Shown here: positions 1 through 12,439 of the stretch, one piece after another
Layout of the letters: the number at the start of each line of letters is the position of its first letter
How positions within the stretch are numbered: position 1 is the stretch's first letter
Assembly (NCBI GenBank): GCA_052387955.1
Contig: JBQTIQ010000006.1
Span: 1-60,274, forward strand
Length of the DNA: 60,274 nucleotides
Direction of reading: 5' to 3'
Source of the DNA: JBQTIQ01 sp052387955
GTDB taxonomy: Bacteria; Actinomycetota; Acidimicrobiia; Acidimicrobiales; JACDCH01
Made by a program: the position numbers and the translations under genes
Notes under the pieces: generated by a model
What the model was told of the DNA's origin: nothing
Database searches by the model: none
The model's input: only the letters and a program-made list of their open reading frames with translations

Positions 1-1293
1 GGGCCCCCCCTGTCCGCGGGGGGGCGTGTCGTCGCCGCCCCCGGGGCGCGGGCCCCCCCCGTGGCCATCGGACCCGACGGGCCCGTCGTCGCCGGCGGCC
101 CCGGGCGGGTCGCCGGCGCCGGCGACACGGTGTACGACGCCGGCGGCTGCGTGGTGGCACCCGGCCTGGTCGACCTGCACGCCCACCTACGGGAGCCGGG
201 ACGGGAGGAGGCCGAGACGGTCGAGACCGGTTCCCGGGCCGCCGCCCTGGGCGGGTTCACCGCAGTGGTGGCCATGCCCAACACCGAGCCCGCCATCGAC
301 TGCGCCGCCGTCGTGCGCGAGGTGCTCGACCTGGGCCGCACGGCCCTGTGCGACGTGCGCCCGGCGGGGGCGATCACCCAGAGCCGGGCCGGGGACCGCC
401 TAAGCCCGATGGCGGAGATGGCCGCCCTCGGCGTCCGCCTCTTCACCGACGACGGCAACGGGGTGCAGGACAACCGGCTCATGCGCCGGGCCCTCGAGTA
501 CGCCAGCGGCCTCGGCGTGACCCTGGCCCAGCACTGCGAGGACGACGCCCTCGCCGGTGGGGGCCACATGAACGAAGGGGAGTGGTCGAGCCGCCTCGGC
601 CTCCCCGGCCAGCCGGCCGAGGCCGAGGAACTGATGGTCATGCGCGACATCGCGTTGGCCCGGCTGACCGGGGGCCGGGTCCATTTCCAGCACCTCTCGA
701 CCGCCGGCTCGGTGGCCATGGTGCGAGCGGCCAAGGCCGGCGGGCTGTCGGTGACGGCCGAGGCCACCCCCCACCACTTCACGCTCACCGACGAGTGCTG
801 TGCCACCTTCGACCCCGTGTTCAAGGTCAACCCGCCGCTGCGCACCGCGGCCGACGTCGCCGCCGTCAAGGCCGGGCTGGCCGACGGGGACCTCGACTGC
901 ATCGCCACCGATCACGCCCCGCACCCGGCCGAAGCCAAGGAGGCCCCTTTCGACGAGGCTCCCCCGGGGATGCTCGGCTTGGAGACGGCCCTGGCCCTGG
1001 CGCTCACCGAGCTGGTGCCCGCCGGCCTCGGAGTGGCCCAGGTCATCGGGCTCCTGTCGTGGTGCCCGGCGGCCATCGCCGGCCTCGACGGCGAGCACGG
1101 CGGCCCCGTCGTCCAAGGGGCGCCGGCCAACCTGTGCGTCATCGACCCCGATGCCGTCTGGGTCGTCGATCCCGCCCGACTCGCCAGCCGGAGCCGCAAC
1201 ACCCCCTACGCCGGCCGCACCCTCACCGGCCGTGTCCGCCACACGTTCCTACGGGGCGAGCCCGTCGTGGTCGACGGTGAGGCCCGACGGTGA
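1..1293 (+). CDS. pyrC: Dihydroorotase, 5' end cut by the window edge
   Basis: Third step of pyrimidine synthesis: cyclises carbamoyl-aspartate to dihydroorotate (cytoplasmic, zinc-dependent). The frame is open from base 1, and the N-terminal beta-sandwich (GGRVV, then VAIGPDGPVV) lies before the first GTG at 61, so the true start is upstream. Counting codons from base 1, the metal and catalytic residues line up with the family: H60 and H62 (HAHLREPG), D150/D151 (TDDGN), H178 (QHCE), H231 (FQHLS) and D304 (ATDHAPH). KVNPPLR is the substrate-binding segment. This is a class I type enzyme of about 430 residues, the usual length. It is first in the pyrimidine gene run, 85 bases before carA. The first 60 bases hold long C and G runs, where an indel error could shift the frame. 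Confidence 0.95.
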   Translation, partial: GPPLSAGGRVVAAPGARAPPVAIGPDGPVVAGGPGRVAGAGDTVYDAGGCVVAPGLVDLHAHLREPGREEAETVETGSRAAALGGFTAVVAMPNTEPAIDCAAVVREVLDLGRTALCDVRPAGAITQSRAGDRLSPMAEMAALGVRLFTDDGNGVQDNRLMRRALEYASGLGVTLAQHCEDDALAGGGHMNEGEWSSRLGLPGQPAEAEELMVMRDIALARLTGGRVHFQHLSTAGSVAMVRAAKAGGLSVTAEATPHHFTLTDECCATFDPVFKVNPPLRTAADVAAVKAGLADGDLDCIATDHAPHPAEAKEAPFDEAPPGMLGLETALALALTELVPAGLGVAQVIGLLSWCPAAIAGLDGEHGGPVVQGAPANLCVIDPDAVWVVDPARLASRSRNTPYAGRTLTGRVRHTFLRGEPVVVDGEARR

Positions 1294-1378
1294 GGGGCGG
1301 CGCCGGAGGCCGATCCTTCCACACCCCCCTCGTGCCGCCGTTGGCTGCTCGTCGCCTCGACGGGCGGGAGGAACACTG

Positions 1379-2503
1379 ATGTCTGTTCGCGACGCCCTGT
1401 TGGTCCTGGCCGACGGCACGGCCTTCGAGGGCGAGTGGATCGGGGCCGACCCTCCGGCCGGCGTGGCCACCGGCGAGGTCGTGTTCAACACGGTCCTGAG
1501 CGGGTACCAGGAGGTGCTCTCCGACCCCAGCTACGCCGGGCAGGTGATCACCTTCACCTACCCCCACATCGGCAACTACGGCGTCACCGCCGCCGACGAC
1601 GAGGCCAGGCGCCCGTTCTGCCGAGGGGTGGTGGTGCGGGAACTGTCCCGCCGCCGGTCGAACTGGCGCAGCGACGGCGACCTCGACTCCTGGCTGCGCC
1701 ACCACGGCGTGCCTGGGATCGGCGGGGTCGACACCCGCCGCCTCACCCGCCACATCCGCGACGCCGGCGCCATGCCCGGCGCCTTCGGCCCCCTCGACCG
1801 GGTCGACGAGCCCACCTTGAAGCAGGCCGCCGCCGACGAGCCCGGCACCGACGGGGTCGACCTCGTCGCTGCTGTCACCACCGAGCGGCCCTACTCCCTC
1901 GGCCACGCGCCGGCCGGTCCCGGGCTCGGCCCGCCCCGGTCGGTGGTGGCCTACGACTTCGGCATCAAACGCTCGATCCTGCGCCAACTGTCAGCCCTGG
2001 GGCGGGTCGAGGTCGTGCCGGCGTCGACGCCAGCGGCGGAGGTCCTGGCCCGCCGACCCGACGGCGTGTTCCTCTCCAACGGCCCCGGCGATCCCCGGAT
2101 GGCCCCCTACGCGGTGGCGGCCATCGCCGACATCGTCGGCGCCGGGGTCCCCACCTTCGGTATCTGCCTCGGTCACCAATTGCTGTCGCTGGCCGTCGGC
2201 GCCCGCATCGAGAAGCTGCCCTTCGGCCACCACGGGGGCAACCACCCGGTGCGCCACCACCGCACCGGGGCCGTCGAGATCACGAGCCAGAACCACAACT
2301 TCGCGGTGGCCGGTGAATCCCTCGCCGGCGTCGGTGAGGTCACCCACGTCAACCTGAACGACGGCGTCTGCGAGGGGATGCGGGTGCTCGGGACGCGGGC
2401 GTTCAGCGTGCAGTACCACCCCGAGGCTGGCCCCGGACCGCACGACGCCCGCCACCTCTTCTCCGCCTTCGAAGATCTGATGGACGCGAAGGGCCGGCCG
2501 TGA
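1379..2503 (+). CDS. carA: Carbamoyl-phosphate synthase small (glutaminase) subunit
   Basis: Hydrolyses glutamine and passes ammonia to CarB for carbamoyl phosphate, the entry to pyrimidines and arginine. The protein has 374 residues, normal for the family. The N-terminal CPSase small domain runs from LVLADGTAFEGEWIG to about residue 180, followed by a class I glutamine amidotransferase domain. The catalytic triad is Cys263 (GICLGHQLL), His347 and Glu349 (QYHPEAG). The ATG at 1379 has a strong ribosome site (GGGAGGAA) 5 bases upstream. Its stop overlaps the GTG of the methyltransferase gene by 4 bases, so the two are probably translationally coupled. The 85-base gap after pyrC shows no clear terminator. 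Confidence 0.96.
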   Translation: MSVRDALLVLADGTAFEGEWIGADPPAGVATGEVVFNTVLSGYQEVLSDPSYAGQVITFTYPHIGNYGVTAADDEARRPFCRGVVVRELSRRRSNWRSDGDLDSWLRHHGVPGIGGVDTRRLTRHIRDAGAMPGAFGPLDRVDEPTLKQAAADEPGTDGVDLVAAVTTERPYSLGHAPAGPGLGPPRSVVAYDFGIKRSILRQLSALGRVEVVPASTPAAEVLARRPDGVFLSNGPGDPRMAPYAVAAIADIVGAGVPTFGICLGHQLLSLAVGARIEKLPFGHHGGNHPVRHHRTGAVEITSQNHNFAVAGESLAGVGEVTHVNLNDGVCEGMRVLGTRAFSVQYHPEAGPGPHDARHLFSAFEDLMDAKGRP

Positions 2504-3374
2504 GCCCCGAGGACGGCATCGTCGGGCCGGGCCTGTGGAGCGACGTCGACGCCCAGCCCGACACCGGCTACCACGTCGAGTACCTCGACGCCGCCGCCCG
2601 GGCACTGGCGGACCAACGCCAGCGGTCCTACGAGGCCATGGCCCTGGCGCCGGGAGCGGTGGTCGCCGACGTCGGCTGTGGCAGCGGGATCGCCCTGGCC
2701 GAGCTGGCCCGGATCGTCGGGGCCGCCGGCCGCGTCGTCGGGATCGACCCCAGCGCGGCGATGCTGGCCGAAGCCGGCGGCCGCGCCGCCAAGCTGGCCG
2801 AGCTGGCCGACGGCGGCGCCGTCACCGACCCCGCGTCGGCCGGGAGGCCCGCCCCCGTCGAGCTGGTCAAAGCGACCGCCGCCGCCACCGGCCTCCCGGA
2901 GGCGGCCTTCGACGCGGTGCGGACCGAGCGGGTGCTGATGCACGTCGCCGACCCGTTGGCGGCGGTGGGCGAGCTGGCCCGGATCACCCGCCCCGGTGGC
3001 CGGGTCGTCCTGCTCGAACCCGACCACCGCCGGCTGGCCATCGACTCCGACGACCCCGGCCTCGTCCACCAGCTGTCGGGCATCTTCGGCAACGTGCTGC
3101 CCAACGGGAGTGCCGGGCTGCGGGCCCGCTCCGATGCCCTGCGGGCCGGCCTCGTCGACGTCACCGTGGACGTCATCGCGCAGCGGTTCGAGTCGTTCGC
3201 GGCCTTCGGCGAGGTCTTCTGCTTCGACATCGCCCGCCGGTTCATCGTCGGCACCGGCCTGGTCGACGCGGCCGGCTTCGAAGGGATGGTCGCGGACCTG
3301 GCCGCCCGCGACGCCGAGGGCCGCTTCCTGGCCGTAGCCATGTTCTATCTCGTCACCGCGACCAAGCCGGCCTG

Positions 3375-3375
<1 letters not shown>
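2500..3375 (+). CDS. Class I SAM-dependent methyltransferase of unknown substrate, inside the car operon
   Basis: A 291-residue protein with a Rossmann methyltransferase fold. Motif I is VVADVGCGSGIALAEL (about residues 50-65), followed by the acidic VVGIDPS that contacts SAM ribose, and RPGGRVVLLEPD as motif III. It most resembles UbiE/Methyltransf_11 proteins, but nothing identifies the substrate. It overlaps carA (GTGA) and shares a single base with carB (TGATG), so it is locked into translation between the two subunits of one enzyme. Whether it has a role in pyrimidine metabolism is not known. An RNA, quinone or small-molecule substrate is equally possible. Confidence 0.85.
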
Positions 3376-6709
<3,334 letters not shown>

Positions 6710-6710
<1 letters not shown>

Positions 6711-7690
6711 TGCGGGTACGCCCCCGTCGGCCGGCCCCGTTCTGGCGCCCGCCGGGAGCGGGTGTCGCGGTCGACACCAGCACGGTGCTCGGCACGGTCG
6801 AGCTGCCCAACCCGGTGATGACGGCGTCGGGGACGGCGGGCCACGGCGCCGAGCTCGCCGCCTACTTCCCGGTGGCCGAGCTCGGCGCGGTGGTGGTCAA
6901 GTCCCTGAGCGCCGAGCCGTGGGCCGGTAACCCCGCCCCCCGGGTCCACCAGGCCACCGCCGGCATGCTCAACAGCGTCGGCCTGCAGGGCCCGGGGGCC
7001 CGGGCGTGGCTGGACGAGGACCTGCCCGGGCTCGAGGCGGCCGGGGCCAGGGTGGTGGCGTCGGTGTGGGGGCGCACGGTCGACGACTTCGAGCGGGTGG
7101 CCAGCCTCCTTCGAGGGTCGTCCCCGGCAGTGGTCGCGGTCGAGGTGAACCTGTCGTGCCCCAACCTCGACGGTGGCCGCCACCTGTTCGCCCAGTCGCC
7201 GGCCGCCACCGCCGAGGTGGTGGCCGCCGTGGTGGAGGCGCTGGACCGTCCGGTGTGGGCCAAACTCACGGCCCAGACGACCAGCGTCGTCGAGGTCGCC
7301 GAGGCCGCCGCCGCCGCCGGCGCCGGCGCCCTGACCCTGATCAACACCATGCTCGGCATGGCCATCGATCCCGAGACCCGCACCTACCGCCTCGGCGCCG
7401 GCGCCGGCGGCGGAGGTCTCTCCGGTCCCGCCATCCACCCGCTGGCGGTGAGGGCCGTGCACGACGTCCACCGCGCCCTGCCCGACATGCCCCTGGTGGG
7501 CGTCGGAGGCGTGGTCGACGCCGAGACCGCAGTCGAGCTGCTGCTGGCGGGGGCGTCGGCGGTCCAGGTCGGCACCGCCACCTTCGCCGACCCCCGGGCG
7601 TCTCTGCGCGTCCGGGACGGGCTCGTCGCCTGGTGCGCCGCCCACGGCGTCGCCGCCGTACGCGACCTCGTCGGCGCGGCCCGCGCCTGA
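6710..7690 (+). CDS. pyrD: Dihydroorotate dehydrogenase, class 1 (1B-like)
   Basis: Oxidises dihydroorotate to orotate with FMN; fourth step of the pathway. The protein has 326 residues. The FMN/substrate segment begins LGTVELPNPVMTASGT, and the catalytic cysteine is Cys150 in NLSCPNLDGG. That loop matches class 1 enzymes (class 2 has Ser), and the following DGG resembles the NAD-linked 1B type. Phosphate-binding turns lie in GVGGVVDAETAVELLLAGA. The 1B type normally needs the iron-sulfur/FAD partner PyrK, often encoded next to pyrD, but no pyrK is present here. The GTG start shares a base with the carB stop and has GGAG just upstream. No other plausible in-frame start was seen before the conserved core. 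Confidence 0.93.
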
Positions 7691-7749
7691 GGGCGCGACG
7701 GGCGCCGGTCATCTTGGTGGGTGGGGCTGCGGGTTGGCATGGTGGGCGG

Positions 7750-8439
7750 ATGACGACCGATGACGCCGTGAGGTCACGGCTCGCCCTCGCCTTCGACGTC
7801 GACGACCTCGTCGCCGCCGTACGGCTGGCGAGACGGATGCGGCGCTGGTTCGGGACGGCCAAGGTGGGCCTGGAGCTGTACAGCGCGGCGGGGCCCGACG
7901 CCGTCGGCGCGATGGCCGAGCTCGGCTACGACGTCTTCTTGGACCTCAAGCTCCACGACATCCCCACCACCGTCGAGCGGGCGTCGCGGGTGTTGGGAGC
8001 GCTCGGCCCCCGCTACCTCAACTTCCACACCCAGGGGGGCCCGGCCATGTTGCGGGCCGGCGTCGACGGCTTCAAGGGCGGCGCCGAGGACGCCGGGCTG
8101 CCGGAGCCGGTGGCGCTGGCGGTCACCATCCTCACCTCCGCGGCGGAGGCCGCAGTCGACGTCCTCGAAGGCCGCGTCGCCGACGCCGTCGAGGCCGGCT
8201 GCGACGGCGTGGTCTGCGCCGCCTCCGACCTGCGCACGGTCCGCCAGCTTGCACCCCGGCTCACCACCGTGGTCCCCGGCATCCGTCTCGTCGGCGGTCC
8301 TCGTCACGACCAAGGCCGCACCGCTACACCCGCCGAGGCGCTCGAAGCCGGCGCCGACCTGCTGGTCATCGGCCGGGCCGTGACCGCCGCCGAGGACCCC
8401 GAAGCCACCGCCGAGGCGATCGCCGCCGGCCTGCTCTAA
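7750..8439 (+). CDS. pyrF: Orotidine 5'-phosphate decarboxylase
   Basis: Last step to UMP. The protein has 229 residues, typical for the short bacterial form. The catalytic Asp-x-Lys-x-x-Asp set is D65, K67 and D70 in DLKLHDIPTTV. ALAFDV at the N-terminus is strand 1 of the TIM barrel, and VPGIRLVGG and LLVIGRAVTAAEDP supply the phosphate-binding turns. It is separated from pyrD by 59 bases, with GGTGGGCGG before the ATG. It ends the pyrimidine run; the next gene starts about 95 bases later. Confidence 0.95.
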   Translation: MTTDDAVRSRLALAFDVDDLVAAVRLARRMRRWFGTAKVGLELYSAAGPDAVGAMAELGYDVFLDLKLHDIPTTVERASRVLGALGPRYLNFHTQGGPAMLRAGVDGFKGGAEDAGLPEPVALAVTILTSAAEAAVDVLEGRVADAVEAGCDGVVCAASDLRTVRQLAPRLTTVVPGIRLVGGPRHDQGRTATPAEALEAGADLLVIGRAVTAAEDPEATAEAIAAGLL

Positions 8440-8533
8440 CGGGGCCGGGATGGTGCCAGGAGCGCCCCGATGGCGCTACGACCTGGCGATCCGGTCTGGC
8501 CAGAGCCCTGTGCGGTGGCACTAGGGTGGCCAG

Positions 8534-8848
8534 ATGGCTCTTCCTCCCTCGCTCACACCAGAGCAGCGCCAGGCAGCCCTAGAGAAGGCGGCAGCCGCCC
8601 GTCGGGGCCGCGCCGAGCTGAAGGAGAAGCTCAAGATGGGCTCTCTCGAACTCGGCGAACTGCTCGACCAGGCCGACAAGGACGACATCGTCGGCAAGAT
8701 GAAAGTGCTGGCGGTCATCGAGTCGCTGCCGGGGGTGGGCAAGGTCAAGGCTCGCCGCACGATGGAGGAGATCGGCATCAGCGAGACCCGCAGGGTTCGT
8801 GGGCTCGGTGAACAGCAGCGCAAGTCGTTGCTCGCCGCCTTCAAGTAG
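8534..8848 (+). CDS. mihF: Actinobacterial integration host factor (mIHF)
   Basis: A small (104 residues), basic nucleoid protein unique to actinobacteria; it bends DNA and is unrelated to enterobacterial IHF. The N-terminal helix is basic (AAARRGRAELKEKLK). The conserved DNA-binding helix-two-turn-helix region is SLPGVGKVKARRTMEEIGI, followed by RVRGLGEQQRKSLL. It begins the block mihF - kinase - rpoZ - coaBC - metK - priA, which is conserved in actinobacteria except that guanylate kinase usually occupies the kinase position. A TAGGGT at 8523-8528 just before the ATG could be a -10 box, but no matching -35 is evident. Confidence 0.93.
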   Translation: MALPPSLTPEQRQAALEKAAAARRGRAELKEKLKMGSLELGELLDQADKDDIVGKMKVLAVIESLPGVGKVKARRTMEEIGISETRRVRGLGEQQRKSLLAAFK

Positions 8849-8944
8849 GTGTGCTGGAGGGTTGGCCCGTTGGACGTTGCCCCGGCCAGGCCTGTCGACG
8901 CCGACATGACCAGCCTTCCAGGACACTGAGCGGGCGGGTGCACC

Positions 8945-9472
8945 CTGCTCCTCACAGTCTCCGGGTTGCCCGGATCGGGAACCAGCACGGTGGCCGGTTC
9001 GGTGGCTGCCTCTCTCGGTGTGCCCCGGGTCGACGGGGGCAGCGAGTTCCGGGCACTGGCCGCAGGGCGAGGCATGGACGTGGCCGCCTTCTCGGCCCTG
9101 GCCGAAGCCGACCCGACGATCGACAGGGCGCTCGACGCCCGCCTGGCCGAACGGGCGCGGGCCGGCGGCATCGTGCTCGAATCCCGGCTGGCGGGATGGA
9201 TCGTGACCCAGGCCTCCGTCAGTGCCCTCCGAGTGTGGATCGGCTGCGACGAAGAGGAGCGGGCCGCCCGGGTGGCGGTGCGCGACGGGCACACCACCGC
9301 GGCGGCGCTGGCCGCCAACCGCAAGCGGGAGGCGTCCGAACGGATGCGGTACCTCGCCTACTACGGGCTCGATCTCGACGACCTGTCCATCTACGACCTG
9401 GTCCTCGACTCCACCGCCACGCCGGCAGCCGTCCTCGTGGCCCGGGTCGTCAGCGAGTCCGGCGGGGCGTGA
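8945..9472 (+). CDS. Archaeal-type (d)CMP-kinase-like P-loop kinase in the gmk position; probable CTG start
   Basis: A P-loop nucleotide kinase. The nucleotide-binding loop is SGLPGSGTSTVAG. The motif ESRLAGWIV matches archaeal cytidylate kinases, which have a GRLAGW-type motif, and is absent from guanylate kinases. A lid-like basic segment (NRKREASERMRYL) and a C-terminal DLVLDST strand complete the fold. The only standard start in frame is TTG 8966, which would begin inside the P-loop and delete its strand (LLLTVSG). The frame is open back to a stop at 8927 with no ATG or GTG, so CTG 8945, 6 bases after GGGCGGG, is the likely start. It lies between mihF and rpoZ, where guanylate kinase is expected. 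The base specificity (CMP or GMP) cannot be read from sequence. Confidence 0.75.
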   Translation: MLLTVSGLPGSGTSTVAGSVAASLGVPRVDGGSEFRALAAGRGMDVAAFSALAEADPTIDRALDARLAERARAGGIVLESRLAGWIVTQASVSALRVWIGCDEEERAARVAVRDGHTTAAALAANRKREASERMRYLAYYGLDLDDLSIYDLVLDSTATPAAVLVARVVSESGGA

Positions 9473-9575
9473 GCGCCATCCAAGTTCGCGTCCTGGGCCG
9501 ACGAACTGGTATTTTGACTTTCCGCTTTCTCCCGAGGTGATCGGACGCGCATTGGCCGCCGGACGGCACGACACC

Positions 9576-9845
9576 ATGATGAACCCCGCCATCGAGGGCC
9601 TCCTCGATCGGGCGGGGTCGAAGTTCCGCCTGGTCACGTTGGGCGCCAAGCGCGCCCGACAGATCAACTCCTACTTCAACCAGCTCGGCGAGGGCCTCGG
9701 CTCGATAATCCCGCCCCAGGTGACGTCAGTGGCCCGCAAGCCCCTCTCGATCGCCTTCGAAGAGGTGTCGGCGGGCAAGATCGTGCCCTTTGACGCCCCC
9801 GAGGACGAAGAGGCCGCCGCCGACGAGGGCCCGGCGCCCCGCTGA
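9576..9845 (+). CDS. rpoZ: RNA polymerase omega subunit
   Basis: Helps assemble and stabilise RNA polymerase through the beta-prime subunit. The protein has 89 residues. The conserved core LLDRAGSKFRLVTLGAKRA followed by RQINSYFNQL is diagnostic of omega, and the C-terminus is acidic. I chose ATG 9576, with GGACGG 9 bases upstream; GTG 9537 is in frame and would add 13 residues. The stretch 9509-9535 is unusually AT-rich for this genome and holds TTGACT (9514-9519), a possible -35 box, but the matching -10 position (about 9537) is poor. Its own promoter is therefore possible but unproven. It is followed by coaBC 58 bases later. Confidence 0.92.
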   Translation: MMNPAIEGLLDRAGSKFRLVTLGAKRARQINSYFNQLGEGLGSIIPPQVTSVARKPLSIAFEEVSAGKIVPFDAPEDEEAAADEGPAPR

Positions 9846-9903
9846 GCCGCGGCTCGTACCCGGGCGGCGATGGCTGTGGGGCGCCGCCTCACCGAATGAA
9901 CTG

Positions 9904-11168
9904 ATGCTCGAAGGCCGTCGCATCGTCCTCGGGGTCTCGGGAGGGATCGCCGCCTACAAGGCGGTGGAGATCTGCCGCCGGCTCGTCGACGCCGGCGCCC
10001 ATGTGTCGGCGGTGCTGACCGAGGGGGCGCTGCGCTTCGTGGGCCGCACCACCTTCGACGCCCTCGCCTCCGAGCCGGCCCACGTATCGCTGTTCGAGGG
10101 CCCTCACGCGATCCCCCACACCACCCTGGGCCGCCAGGCCGACCTGGTGGTGGTGGCGCCGGCCACGGCCCGTGTCCTCGGGCTCTACGCCAACGGCATC
10201 AGCGAGGACCTGTTGACCAACGTGCTGCTGGCGACGCGGGCGCCGGTGCTGGTGTGCCCGGCCATGCACGCCGAGATGTGGGACCACCCGGCGGTCCAGG
10301 AGAACATGGCCCGGCTGCGCCAGCGGGACGTGCACGTGGTCGCCCCCGAGCACGGCCGCCTGGCCGGCGGCGACGTGGGCGCCGGCCGCCTGGCCGAACC
10401 GGCCACCATCGTCGCCGCCGTCGAACGGCTGCTGAGCGTCGCCGACCTCACCGGGCTCACGGTGCTCGTGACCGCCGGCGGCACCCGCGAGCCGATCGAC
10501 GCCGTCCGCTACATCTCCAACCGGTCCTCGGGCAAGCAGGGCCATGCCCTGGCCGAGGAGGCGGCCCGGCGAGGCGCCACCGTCGTCCTCGTCACCACCA
10601 CCGCCCGGCCGGTACCGGCCGGCATCGAGGTGAGGCCGGTCGAGACCGCGTCCGACATGGAAGAGGCGGTCCTCACCTGCGCCGCTCGCTGCGACGTGGT
10701 CGTGATGGCCGCCGCGGTGGCCGACTTCCGCCCTCGTACCCGTGCCGACGGCAAGCTCAAGAAGGCCGCCGGCGTACCCGAGCTCGTGCTCGAGGCCACC
10801 ACCGACATCCTCGCCGCCGTCGGTGCCCGCCGCCGGCCCGACCAGACCATCGTCGGCTTCGCCGCCGAGACCGACGACGTCGTCGCCAACGCCCGCGACA
10901 AGCTGGCCCGCAAGGGCGCCGACCTGATGGTGGCCAACGACGTGTCCGCGCCCGGCGCCGGTTTCGACCACGACAGCAACGAGGTGACGATCGTGTCGGC
11001 CGGCGCCGAACGGTCCGTCACCCGGCGCGACAAGCGGGCGGTGGCCAACGCGGTGTGGGACGCCGTCGTCGACGTACGCCGCTCGACTCCGACCCCCGCG
11101 CCCGGGCAGGATCTGGGCCGGCCAACCCAGCGCGTCCCTCGACCGGCGCCTAAGCCAGGGAGACCAGA

Positions 11169-11172
<4 letters not shown>
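9904..11172 (+). CDS. coaBC: Bifunctional phosphopantothenoylcysteine synthase/decarboxylase
   Basis: Two successive steps of coenzyme A synthesis: CoaB joins cysteine to phosphopantothenate, and CoaC decarboxylates the product. The protein has 422 residues. The N-terminal flavoprotein domain (about 1-180) has VSGGIAAYKAVE, the catalytic His region IPHTTLGRQADLVVVAPATA and the clamp PAMHAEMW. The C-terminal CoaB domain has VTAGGTREPIDAVRYISN, RSSGKQG and the lysine-rich KLKKA. The ATG at 9904 directly precedes the conserved LEGRRIVLGVSGG. The last 25 residues are a Pro-rich tail. Its stop overlaps the GTG of metK by 4 bases. Confidence 0.95.
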
Positions 11173-12365
<1,193 letters not shown>

Positions 12366-12405
12366 GTGTCCCGGTGCCGGACCGAAGGTTCGTCACCGAG
12401 CCAAC

Positions 12406-12418
12406 GCCCGCTTCGGGC
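12406..12418 (+). terminator. Short hairpin between metK and priA
   Basis: GCCCG, loop CTT, CGGGC in the 74-base gap. The stem is only 5 base pairs and no T-run follows. It may be a weak actinobacterial-type terminator or chance. Confidence 0.2.
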
Positions 12419-12439
12419 TGAAACCGCCCGGGTGAGCGT

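Noticed and set aside
1..60. GTG 61 as the true pyrC start
   Set aside because: The frame is open to base 1 and the preceding codons encode family-typical N-terminal strand residues, so the gene begins upstream.
8440..8533. Terminator after pyrF (CGGGGC ... GCCCCG)
   Set aside because: The arms are only 6 bases and separated by a long loop with no T-run; chance at this GC content.
11100..11168. SAM riboswitch controlling metK
   Set aside because: The region is coding sequence of coaBC, and metK overlaps its stop, leaving no leader.
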